Positions 16,771 to 24,171 of a stretch of 64,000 bases of DNA are shown here, piece after piece. The notes under the pieces were generated by a model. The model did not search any database. It worked only from the letters and a program-made list of their open reading frames with translations, and had not been told where the DNA came from. Within the stretch, counting starts at the first letter, position 1, and each line of letters starts with the position of its first letter. Source of the stretch: Mycobacterium bourgelatii (GTDB lineage Bacteria; Actinomycetota; Actinomycetes; Mycobacteriales; Mycobacteriaceae). Made by a program: the position numbers and the translations under genes. The stretch spans positions 5,084,001 through 5,148,000 of the forward strand of contig NZ_BLKZ01000001.1 of the NCBI RefSeq assembly GCF_010723575.1, given 5' to 3'.

Positions 16771-17709
16771 ATGCCCCGGCTGAGCGAGCCGAGCCCCTAT
16801 GTGGAGTTCGACCGGAAGCAATGGCGCGCGCTTCGTGAGTCGACGCCCCTGGCCCTGACCGAAGAGGAATTGATCGGTTTGCGGGGCCTGGGCGAGCAGA
16901 TCGATCTGCTCGAAGTCGAGGAGGTCTACCTCCCGCTCGCCCGACTGATTCACCTACAGGTGGCCGCACGCCAGCGGCTGTTCGCCGCGACCGCCGAGTT
17001 CCTTGGCGAACCCCAGCAGCACCCGGACCGGCTGGTGCCGTTCGTCATCGGTGTGGCGGGCAGCGTTGCGGTCGGCAAATCGACCACCGCTCGTGTGCTG
17101 CAGGCACTGCTGGCCCGGTGGGATCACCATCCACGGGTCGACCTGGTGACCACCGACGGTTTCCTGTATCCCAACGCGGAGCTGGAACGGCGGAACCTGA
17201 TGCACCGCAAGGGTTTCCCGGAGAGCTATAACCGGCGAGCGCTGATGCGTTTCGTGACGTCGGTGAAGTCCGGTTCGGAATATGCCTGCGCGCCGGTGTA
17301 CTCGCACCTCAAGTACGACATCATTCCGGGCGCCAAGCACGTGGTCCGTCACCCCGACATCCTGATCTTGGAGGGGCTCAACGTATTGCAGACCGGTCCG
17401 ACGCTGATGGTGTCGGACCTGTTCGACTTCTCGCTGTATGTGGATGCACGGATCGAGGACATCGAACAGTGGTACATATCGCGGTTCTTGGCGATGCGCA
17501 GCACGGCGTTCGCCGACCCGGAATCTCACTTCCACCACTACTCAGCGTTGTCCGACGCGAAAGCCGTTGCCGCCGCGAAGGAGATCTGGCGGTCGATCAA
17601 CCGGCCCAACCTGGTGGAGAACATCCTGCCGACCCGACCGCGGGCAACACTGGTGCTGCGCAAAGACGCCGATCACTCCATCAACCGGTTGCGGCTGCGC
17701 AAGCTCTAG
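16771..17709 (+). CDS. coaA: Pantothenate kinase (type I)
   Basis: ATP-dependent phosphorylation of pantothenate, the first and regulated step of coenzyme A synthesis. The 312-residue protein has the P-loop GVAGSVAVGKS (94-104), the VTTDGFLYPN and HRKGFPESYN substrate segments and PDILILEGLNVLQ. ATG 16771 (MPRLSEPSPYVEF) gives the family length; the longer frame from 16570 overlaps glyA1 and adds unrelated residues. It converges with the PE_PGRS gene 43 bp downstream, and a small hairpin lies between them. Confidence 0.95.
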   Translation: MPRLSEPSPYVEFDRKQWRALRESTPLALTEEELIGLRGLGEQIDLLEVEEVYLPLARLIHLQVAARQRLFAATAEFLGEPQQHPDRLVPFVIGVAGSVAVGKSTTARVLQALLARWDHHPRVDLVTTDGFLYPNAELERRNLMHRKGFPESYNRRALMRFVTSVKSGSEYACAPVYSHLKYDIIPGAKHVVRHPDILILEGLNVLQTGPTLMVSDLFDFSLYVDARIEDIEQWYISRFLAMRSTAFADPESHFHHYSALSDAKAVAAAKEIWRSINRPNLVENILPTRPRATLVLRKDADHSINRLRLRKL

Positions 17710-17735
17710 CTCGGCGAGGCCTGCGGTCGCACTCA

Positions 17736-17750
17736 GCCGGTAGAACCGGC
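17736..17750. terminator. Small hairpin between convergent coaA and PE_PGRS
   Basis: A perfect 6-bp inverted repeat GCCGGT / ACCGGC with a 3-nt loop (17742-17744) occupies the 43-bp gap between two convergent stop codons. It has no T tract on either strand. The position suggests a weak bidirectional terminator. Confidence 0.35.
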
Positions 17751-17752
17751 GG

Positions 17753-20581
17753 TTACCCCTGCGGCCCGGGCGCGCCGGCCAGTGACCCGCCATTACCGCC
17801 GGGCCCGCTGACGCCGCTGGTTCCATTGCCGGCCTGGCCCGCAGTACCCGCCCCGGCAGCACCGCCCGCTCCCCCGTCTCCGATCAGCTGAGCGTTGCCG
17901 CCGGCGGCGCCGTTTCCGCCGTTGCCACCTGCGCCACCCTTCAACTCGAGGGGACCACCCGGGCCGAAGGCGCCCGCGCCGCCGGAACCGCCGGCGCCAC
18001 CGGCACCGCCGTTGCCGTAGACCGAACCGCCGTTCCCGCCGATTCCGCCGTCTCCGCCGTCTCCCGCGTCACCGCCGTTACCGCCGTTGGCGCCTATTGT
18101 CCCGGCACCGCCGACACCGCCGGCACCACCTGCGCCGCCGGCGCCGAACATACCCGCGGATCCACCCATGCCGCCGTTACCGGCATTTCCGCCGGCGCCG
18201 CCACGGACCTCGTTGCCGCCAGAGATGACTCCTTGGCCGCCGTTCCCGCCGGCCCCACCGACCCCGCCGACACCACCGTTTCCGTAGATCGTTCCGCCCG
18301 CTCCGCCGTGACCGGCGTTACCGCCGTGACCACCATCCCCACCGGTGGATGGGTTGGCCTGGCTGCCTTGCCCACCCAGGCCGCCGGCCCCACCGTTTCC
18401 GCCGGCGCCGCCGTTACCAATCAGCCCTGCCGCACCACCGTCGCCCCCGCGACCTCCGTCGCCGCCGGGCTCAGCGGTTGTCCCCGGGAAGCCCTGACCG
18501 CCGCTCCCGCCGGCCCCGCCGGCTCCCCCATCGCCATAGAACCGCCCGCCGTGTCCACCGGTCCCACCGTTGCCAGCGATCCCTTGGCCGGAAATGACGG
18601 CACCGCCGGTGCCGCCGGCACCGCCGGTACCCCAGAAGAAGACGTTTCCGCCGTTACCGCCGGAGCCGGAGCTACCGCCGGGAACGTTGCTGGCGCCGCC
18701 GGCTCCGCCTGCGCCGCCCATGCCCCAAATCGCATTTCCGCCATGACCGCCGTTAGCGCCGGCACCACCGGCGCCGCCAGTCCCGCCGTTGCCGAACAAC
18801 CCGGCATCTCCACCGTTGCCGCCGGCTACTCCGGCAGCCGTGGTGCTGTAGCCGTGGCCGCCGTTGCCCCATAGCAATCCGCCGGCCTGGCCGTTGGGAT
18901 TCGCAGCGGTGCCATTGGCCCCGTCGCCGATCAGCGGGCGTCCGAGCAGCGCGTTGGTGGGCGCGTTGATGATGTCCAGGGGGTCGAATGGTGGCGGCGT
19001 GAACAACTTGCCGCCGGTGCCGACAACGCCCGCGACGCCGTCGGGCCTGCTGCCGAAGCTGCCGTGAAGGGAGCCCGTGCCAGCAGCGCCACCGGCCCCA
19101 ATGAGGCCAGCGTTGCCGCCATTGCCGCCGTTGCCGCCCGCGGATGCCGAGTTGCCAGACGAGTCGAATGCGCCCGTGACGCCGTTGCCACCAGCGCCGC
19201 CATTACCGAAGATGAACCCGCCAACCCCGCCATTACCGGCATAGCCCGGTGCATCTGCGGGGATGTCGCCAACGCCGCCATAACCAGCACCACCAGTACC
19301 GCCATTCCCGAACAGCCGGGCATTGCCGCCGTTGCCGCCGCGAGCACCCGAGGCGAAGTTGGCTACCGTGCTGCCAGCGGGTATGCCGCTGCGACCGCCG
19401 TCACCGCCGTTACCGCCGAAGAGACCGCCGGTTCCGCCGTCACCGCCGTTCCCGGGGGTCCCGGAGAGTGAGCTAGACCCACCACCCGCACCGCCGGCCC
19501 CGCCGTTTCCTAACAGCAGAGCCGGACCACCCAGACCGCCTTGCCCTCCGACACCGCCGAATGCCTGGCCGCCGGCCCCGCCAGCCCCGGCGTCGCCGAA
19601 CAGGCCGGCAGCCCCTCCGTTGCCGCCCGCGCCACCGCTACTGAAACCTTGTGATCCACCGCTGCCACCGGCACCGCCTGCCCCACCATTGCCTTGTAGC
19701 CAGCCACTGCCGCCGTCACCGCCGGCCCCACCGCTCCCGCCGAAGGTGGCACCGGTACCCCCGCCGCCACCGTTTCCACCAGCGCCCGAGTCGCCGGAGA
19801 GGAATCCACCGCGCCCGCCGTCACCGCCAGCCCCACCGTTCGGGCCGACCAAATTGCTATTGGTTCCACCATGCCCGCCGGCGCCACCCGCTCCGCCAGC
19901 GCCCCACAGCCCGGCCGAACCGCCCAAACCGCCGGCTCCGCCGCCAAGGCTGTTCGCGCCTGCCCCGGCTCCACCGGCGCCGCCGATCCCGCCGTGTCCG
20001 TACAACCAGCCGCCGTTGCCACCGTTGCCGCCGGCACCCCCGAAGCCGCCGGCCAGACCGACACCACCGGCCCCGCCGGCGCCGCCGTTGCCAATCAATC
20101 CCGCCGACCCGCCAGCGCCGCCGGCCTGACCCGGCGCACCCGAGCCACCAGCCCCGCCGTTGCCGTACAACAGGCCACCCGGGCCGCCAGCCTGTCCGGT
20201 GCCCGGCGCACCACTGGCGCCGTCACCGATCAACGGACGCCCCAGCAGCAGCTGAGTGGGAGCGTTGATCACATCGAGGACCGGCTGCAACGGCCCGACA
20301 TTGAAAGACTCGGCCGATGAGTAGGCCGTACCAGCACCAGAAAGGGCCTGTACGAACTGCGAATGGAACGCCTGTACCTGCCCACTCAACGCTTGATAGG
20401 ACTGGGCGTGCCCGCTGAACAGCGCCGCGACGGCTGCCGAGATCTCGTCTGCTCCGGCGGCCAGCAAACTTGTGGTGGGAGCGGCTGCCGCCGCGTTGGC
20501 CGCGGTGAGTGTCGACCCGAGTTCCGCCAGATCGGTAGCCGCTTGAATTAGCGACTCCGGCGCTGCAACCAGAAAGGCCAT
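17753..20581 (-). CDS. PE_PGRS family protein with two GRPLI linkers
   Basis: Surface or secreted PE_PGRS protein, 942 residues, syntenic with PE_PGRS22 (Rv1091). The N-terminal PE domain (1 to about 95, MAFLVAAPESLIQAATDLAELG) is followed by the INAPTQLLLGRPLIGDG linker near residue 114 and a long Gly-Gly-X repeat domain. Unusually, a second DIINAPTNALLGRPLIGDG linker appears near residue 547, after a TPPPFDP segment, restarting a second PGRS array. PGRS arrays form glycine-rich folds; ESX-5 export is known for the family. Start ATG 20581. Function not established. Confidence 0.9.
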   Translation of the reverse strand: MAFLVAAPESLIQAATDLAELGSTLTAANAAAAAPTTSLLAAGADEISAAVAALFSGHAQSYQALSGQVQAFHSQFVQALSGAGTAYSSAESFNVGPLQPVLDVINAPTQLLLGRPLIGDGASGAPGTGQAGGPGGLLYGNGGAGGSGAPGQAGGAGGSAGLIGNGGAGGAGGVGLAGGFGGAGGNGGNGGWLYGHGGIGGAGGAGAGANSLGGGAGGLGGSAGLWGAGGAGGAGGHGGTNSNLVGPNGGAGGDGGRGGFLSGDSGAGGNGGGGGTGATFGGSGGAGGDGGSGWLQGNGGAGGAGGSGGSQGFSSGGAGGNGGAAGLFGDAGAGGAGGQAFGGVGGQGGLGGPALLLGNGGAGGAGGGSSSLSGTPGNGGDGGTGGLFGGNGGDGGRSGIPAGSTVANFASGARGGNGGNARLFGNGGTGGAGYGGVGDIPADAPGYAGNGGVGGFIFGNGGAGGNGVTGAFDSSGNSASAGGNGGNGGNAGLIGAGGAAGTGSLHGSFGSRPDGVAGVVGTGGKLFTPPPFDPLDIINAPTNALLGRPLIGDGANGTAANPNGQAGGLLWGNGGHGYSTTAAGVAGGNGGDAGLFGNGGTGGAGGAGANGGHGGNAIWGMGGAGGAGGASNVPGGSSGSGGNGGNVFFWGTGGAGGTGGAVISGQGIAGNGGTGGHGGRFYGDGGAGGAGGSGGQGFPGTTAEPGGDGGRGGDGGAAGLIGNGGAGGNGGAGGLGGQGSQANPSTGGDGGHGGNAGHGGAGGTIYGNGGVGGVGGAGGNGGQGVISGGNEVRGGAGGNAGNGGMGGSAGMFGAGGAGGAGGVGGAGTIGANGGNGGDAGDGGDGGIGGNGGSVYGNGGAGGAGGSGGAGAFGPGGPLELKGGAGGNGGNGAAGGNAQLIGDGGAGGAAGAGTAGQAGNGTSGVSGPGGNGGSLAGAPGPQG

Positions 20582-20740
20582 TGCAGATCTCCCGTCACTC
20601 AGGCCCCCAGACAGCTACTCGAATTACGCAGATCGTATCGCCGCTGCCCGAAAATGCGGTGCGTTTCGGCTGAACTGCAAGCCTCAACGATCCGACCTAT
20701 CTCCGCACGGTCGAAGTGCACACCACCTCTACCGGCGGTA

Positions 20741-20755
20741 TGTGCACAGTGCACA
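20741..20755. promoter_or_regulatory. Perfect palindrome upstream of PE_PGRS gene
   Basis: TGTGCAC-A-GTGCACA is a perfect 7+1+7 inverted repeat, 160-174 bp upstream of the PE_PGRS start at 20581. A further GTGCACA copy is at about 20716. It looks like a dimeric regulator site, but I recognise no specific regulator. Confidence 0.35.
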
Positions 20756-20914
20756 CACTGTGAAGCGCCATAACACTTTTGAGCTCTTGCTCTCGCCCGC
20801 CCCCAGGCAGGCATGCCTTAAGAGATCATCTCGAACAAATCAGAGCAAAATGCTTGTCAGTAAATACACTCTTTGAATTCAATATCGGCTCCTGTTTGGA
20901 GCCAAAAAGAAATG

Positions 20915-20963
20915 GCCGATACGGGGCGCGTTCCGCACTGTCGTGGAGGCACCCCGTATCGGC
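20915..20963 (-). terminator. Intrinsic terminator after the small membrane protein gene
   Basis: A perfect 12-bp stem (GCCGATACGGGG 20915-20926 with CCCCGTATCGGC 20952-20963) and 25-nt loop starts 12 bp beyond the leftward stop at 20975. On the minus strand the stem is followed by ATTTCTTTTTGG, a T-rich tract. Stem plus T tract and position fit an intrinsic terminator, uncommon in such clear form in mycobacteria. Confidence 0.65.
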
Positions 20964-20974
20964 GAGGAGGGGAG

Positions 20975-21397
20975 TTAGGCCGCGAGGCGGCGCACTCCCA
21001 GGTATTGCAGGCCAGCGAACAACGCGGTGTAGACACCGGTTGCCAGCGTCGCGGCGACACCCGTGCTGGTCATGGGCACCAATTCAGCGGCGACGATCGC
21101 CGCCACGGTGTAGACGAGGTTGCCTACCACCACACCGATGCCGGCTCGACGCAGATTCGGCAACGCGGCGAGGCTGAATACGGCCAGCCCGTAGAGCACG
21201 AAGAAGGCGCCGATGCTGTATTCCTGGCCCGACGTCAGCCCGGTCATCCTCGAGATCGGGTCCGCGGCCGCGGCCACGGCCAGACCCATCAGTCCGGTCA
21301 ACGTGGCGTCCAGGCGCATGGCGAACCTCAGCAGCGAATCCGTCGAGTCGTAGAGGGGCCGGGTCAACGGGCCAGCGATTGAGGTCATGTCATTCAC
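20975..21397 (-). CDS. Small four-helix integral membrane protein, function unknown
   Basis: 140-residue protein with about four predicted transmembrane helices (LDATLTGLMGLAVAAAAD, YSIGAFFVLYGLAVFSLAAL, AGIGVVVGNLVYTVAAIVAA and the C-terminal ATLATGVYTALFAGLQYLG). Start ATG 21397 (MNDMTSIAG), with ATG 21388 three codons later. No domain that I recognise. It is the last of three leftward genes (multi-TM protein, methyltransferase, this one) and is followed by a clear terminator, so it may close an operon. The gap to the methyltransferase is 141 bp. Confidence 0.75.
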   Translation of the reverse strand: MNDMTSIAGPLTRPLYDSTDSLLRFAMRLDATLTGLMGLAVAAAADPISRMTGLTSGQEYSIGAFFVLYGLAVFSLAALPNLRRAGIGVVVGNLVYTVAAIVAAELVPMTSTGVAATLATGVYTALFAGLQYLGVRRLAA

Positions 21398-21538
21398 TCC
21401 TTGGAACTATCCGGTTGGCGGTGTCGAACACGTCCGACGATGCCGGTGCAGCACTGCCAGATCGACGCACGGCACTGCCAACTACTGCCATGGACTAAAC
21501 GACCAGGTATTTTCCTCCGGAATTCCCGGAGTTTCCGG

Positions 21539-22624
21539 TCAGATCGCTGTGGCTTCGACCACGTGGAACGGCGACGCCGTGTCCACCACCCGCGTCATCC
21601 GGAAGCCGGCGCGGCTGAAGAGGCGCTCGAACTCGGCGGCGGAACGTTCCTGGGCGTCCAGTGCCAGCAACATCTCCAAGTCCACCCAGTTACCCGTGTA
21701 TTCGCGATGGTGTTCGGGGAGGACGAATTCCATGACCAACACCCGGCTACCGACGGCTGCGGCATCCCGTACGTTGCGCAGGATTCGCACGGCGTCGTCG
21801 TCGGACCAATCGTGGATCACGCTCTTGAGGACGTACGCGTCCCCGCCCTTGGGCACGGACTCGAAGAACGACCCCTCGACGACGGTGACTCGGTCCTGCA
21901 CCTTGAATTCGGCGAGCACGTCCGGCGCCCCCGCCACGACCTGCGGCTGGTCGAACAGGATGCCTCGCGCGCCGGGCGTGGCAGCCAGAATCTCGGCCAG
22001 TAGCCGACCATGTCCTCCGCCGACGTCGACGATGGTCGAAAAGGGGCTGAAGTCGTAGGCGGCGATCACCGGGCCGATCGCCATCGCGGACCCGGCCGTC
22101 ATGGCGTCGTTGAAAATCTCGCCGAGCTCCGGTTCGGAGGCCAGGTACTCGAATGTCGACTTGCCGCGCAATTCGGGGATGACTGGCTTGCCGGTGCGAA
22201 TCGCATCGACCAGGTGGCTCCAGTGTTCGCGGTGTTGGGGCGATCCCAGCCAACGGGCCCAGCCCGCCATGGGCACCTCGGCATCGCTGCGCAGCGTGTC
22301 CCCGAGCGGCGTGAGGTCATAGCGCCCGTCACGGCGCTGCTTGAAGATGCCGCGACCGATCAACGCTCGCAGCAGCCGACGAAGTGCGTCGGCATCGGCG
22401 TTGACCGCTGCTGCCAATTCGTCGGCCGACTGGGGCCCGTTGGCCAGCGCATCGGCGATACCCAGTTGCGCCGCCGCGGTGATCGCCTGCGCGGCCCACG
22501 CGTTGTTGATCATTTCCAGCACGGCCACCGGCGGCGGCACCATCTTCCGGTGGAGTTGGGCAAGGTAGTGCCGCGCGGTCTCGATGGCCTGCGCAACTCT
22601 GACGGGCGGAATCTTTGAAGCCAC
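21539..22624 (-). CDS. SAM-dependent O-methyltransferase (dimerisation-domain family)
   Basis: 361-residue class I methyltransferase of the O-methyltransferase family 2 type (hydroxyneurosporene / caffeate-type). The N-terminal winged-helix dimerisation domain (AAAQLGIADALANGPQSADELA... LTPLGDTL) precedes the SAM-binding motif VDVGGGHGRLLAEI (about 199-212), a DQPQVV strand and the SVIHDWSDDDAVRILRN block with the expected catalytic His. Similar mycobacterial enzymes act on small phenolic or polyketide substrates, but the substrate here is unknown. It is 62 bp downstream of the multi-TM gene and co-oriented. Confidence 0.87.
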   Translation of the reverse strand: MASKIPPVRVAQAIETARHYLAQLHRKMVPPPVAVLEMINNAWAAQAITAAAQLGIADALANGPQSADELAAAVNADADALRRLLRALIGRGIFKQRRDGRYDLTPLGDTLRSDAEVPMAGWARWLGSPQHREHWSHLVDAIRTGKPVIPELRGKSTFEYLASEPELGEIFNDAMTAGSAMAIGPVIAAYDFSPFSTIVDVGGGHGRLLAEILAATPGARGILFDQPQVVAGAPDVLAEFKVQDRVTVVEGSFFESVPKGGDAYVLKSVIHDWSDDDAVRILRNVRDAAAVGSRVLVMEFVLPEHHREYTGNWVDLEMLLALDAQERSAAEFERLFSRAGFRMTRVVDTASPFHVVEATAI

Positions 22625-22686
22625 AAGTCTCCCTTGGTTATTCGGCGACGGCGACGGTCGCCGCGGCAGTACGCTCGGTGGTCAGA

Positions 22687-24057
22687 CTAGTCGCTGGCGA
22701 CTGGGACCCGACCACGGAGATCGGCCGCAATGAGCCGGGCTGCGGCGTTTTGCCAGTTGTGCAGGGAACGCTGCGGCACTTCGGTGACCAACCACTGCCA
22801 CGCCTGGCGGGCGATCGGATCCAGTCCTGCGGCGGTGGCATTCTGCGCGTAGGCCCGCACCCCCACCACGTAGGGGAAGTACAGCGAGTTGTAGTACCGC
22901 CATTCCTCGGTCGTCCCGAAATCACCGCCGTCGCGCGGCTTGAGCCGCCTGATGCCGTCCGCGAGAACGGCTTTGAGTTCGTTGGTCCTTTCCAGGGGAT
23001 GGTCCGATGCGCCGCGGGCGGCCAGCCGCTCGTCGATCACCGGCAAAGCGGTCAGCGGACTGGCTACCAGCTTGCTCAAGTCGCCGTAGTGGCCCAGCGC
23101 CCGGCGGGTCAGCCGGACGAAGTTTTCGTCGTCCACGTCGGCCAGCGGATTGTCGGCTCGCAGCGGCAGTGCCGCTTCGGTGTGCCGCAGCGCGGCCCGA
23201 TCCGCCCGCAGCGTCGGCGATTTCGAAAAGGCCAGCCGGTCCAAGATCCCAGCCAGCGGGTCGGCCAGCACCTGAATGGTGATCGCGATGGCCAAGCTGG
23301 TGAACAGCAGCACCGTCAGCGTGATCTGGGCGCCGGGGTCGTGGCGTGTCACCGCCAGGCCGACCAGGGCCTGACCGCCGAACAACGCCGCTACCGCGAT
23401 CGAGCCGGCGAACGAGCGCAGCATGTCGGCCCGCAACGCCTGGCCTTCGTCGAACGCGTCCCAGCGGGCAACGGCCAGGCCGAGGAGCAAGACGTCGAAA
23501 CCCGTCGCGGCCAGGGCCAGCCAGCTGGGTAGCAGGCCCAGGGGGATGACCAGGATGGCGTTGCTCAGCGCAAAGAACAGTGTTGCCACGACGACGACGC
23601 CGGCAACGGGCAGTGGTTGCGCCGGTCGCTTCAATGCGGCGATCATCGCGCCCAGCGTGGCGATCGAATTCACCGCGAACATCAGCCAGTGGCCGGGCCG
23701 CACCGGACCGTCAACGCTGCCGGCCAGCATCGCACCGAACAACGTCAGCCCGCCGACGGCGGCGACCAGCAGCAGCTCACCCTTGCGGGGCCGAGCACCA
23801 TCGCCGGATCGGGACAGCTCGAGGAGTACCGCAAACCACGCCACACCCGGGACGGCCACCAGGTAGATCTCCGCCTGACTCAGCAGCTCGGCGTGCGTGA
23901 TGCTGGTCGTTCGTATCGCGTCAAGAGCCACGACCAACGCGAAGCCACAGAGCCCCGTCGCGGCCAGCGCAAGCACGGGTTTGCGCGGGTCTCGAGCCAG
24001 CAGGTAGAGCCCGAGCCAGGCGCTCAGCGTGAACACCACGGCCGATAGGGCAGCCAT
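22687..24057 (-). CDS. Multi-spanning membrane protein, function unknown
   Basis: 456-residue protein. The first 270 residues hold about seven to eight hydrophobic helices (FTLSAWLGLYLLARD through LTVLLFTSLAIAITIQVLA), resembling the 7TM sensor halves of some bacterial kinases. The C-terminal 185 residues are soluble, with FVRLTRRALGHYGDLSKLVASPL, KPRDGGDFGTTEEWRYYNSLYFPYVVG and a W-rich end. I see no kinase, cyclase or PAS motif. The start ATG 24057 is 24 bp after a long perfect hairpin (24081-24118), so read-through from the upstream PPE gene is likely blocked. Possibly an operon with the methyltransferase. Confidence 0.72.
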   Translation of the reverse strand: MAALSAVVFTLSAWLGLYLLARDPRKPVLALAATGLCGFALVVALDAIRTTSITHAELLSQAEIYLVAVPGVAWFAVLLELSRSGDGARPRKGELLLVAAVGGLTLFGAMLAGSVDGPVRPGHWLMFAVNSIATLGAMIAALKRPAQPLPVAGVVVVATLFFALSNAILVIPLGLLPSWLALAATGFDVLLLGLAVARWDAFDEGQALRADMLRSFAGSIAVAALFGGQALVGLAVTRHDPGAQITLTVLLFTSLAIAITIQVLADPLAGILDRLAFSKSPTLRADRAALRHTEAALPLRADNPLADVDDENFVRLTRRALGHYGDLSKLVASPLTALPVIDERLAARGASDHPLERTNELKAVLADGIRRLKPRDGGDFGTTEEWRYYNSLYFPYVVGVRAYAQNATAAGLDPIARQAWQWLVTEVPQRSLHNWQNAAARLIAADLRGRVPVASD

Positions 24058-24080
24058 CTGACCAGTGTGTCACGTGGCTA

Positions 24081-24118
24081 GTCCGTCCTCCTCGACGAGG
24101 GGTTCGAGGAGGACGGAC
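24081..24118 (-). terminator. 15-bp perfect hairpin after the first PPE gene
   Basis: GTCCGTCCTCCTCGA (24081-24095) pairs perfectly with TCGAGGAGGACGGAC (24104-24118) across an 8-nt loop. It lies 54 bp beyond the stop of the leftward PPE gene and 24 bp upstream of the next leftward start. No T tract follows on the minus strand, as is common for mycobacterial terminators. An attenuator for the downstream gene is an alternative. Confidence 0.65.
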
Positions 24119-24171
24119 AGGACCACAGCCAGAGGCGCGCCGACGCACTGCGCCAACTGCCGACCTACGCG

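Larger units (their letters stand above)
20582..20974. other. Intergenic region upstream of PE_PGRS
   Basis: 393 bp without a credible gene. It should hold the promoter of the leftward PE_PGRS gene and the 3' end of the leftward small membrane protein gene. A 15-bp palindrome lies at 20741-20755 and a strong hairpin with a T tract at 20915-20963 (listed separately). Base composition is more AT-rich than the flanks around 20830-20920. Confidence 0.6.

Noticed and set aside
18000..20000. Possible CRISPR-like direct repeats
   Set aside because: Repeats are short, coding, in multiples of three and without unique constant-length spacers; they are PGRS codon repeats. The same holds for the MPTR arrays.
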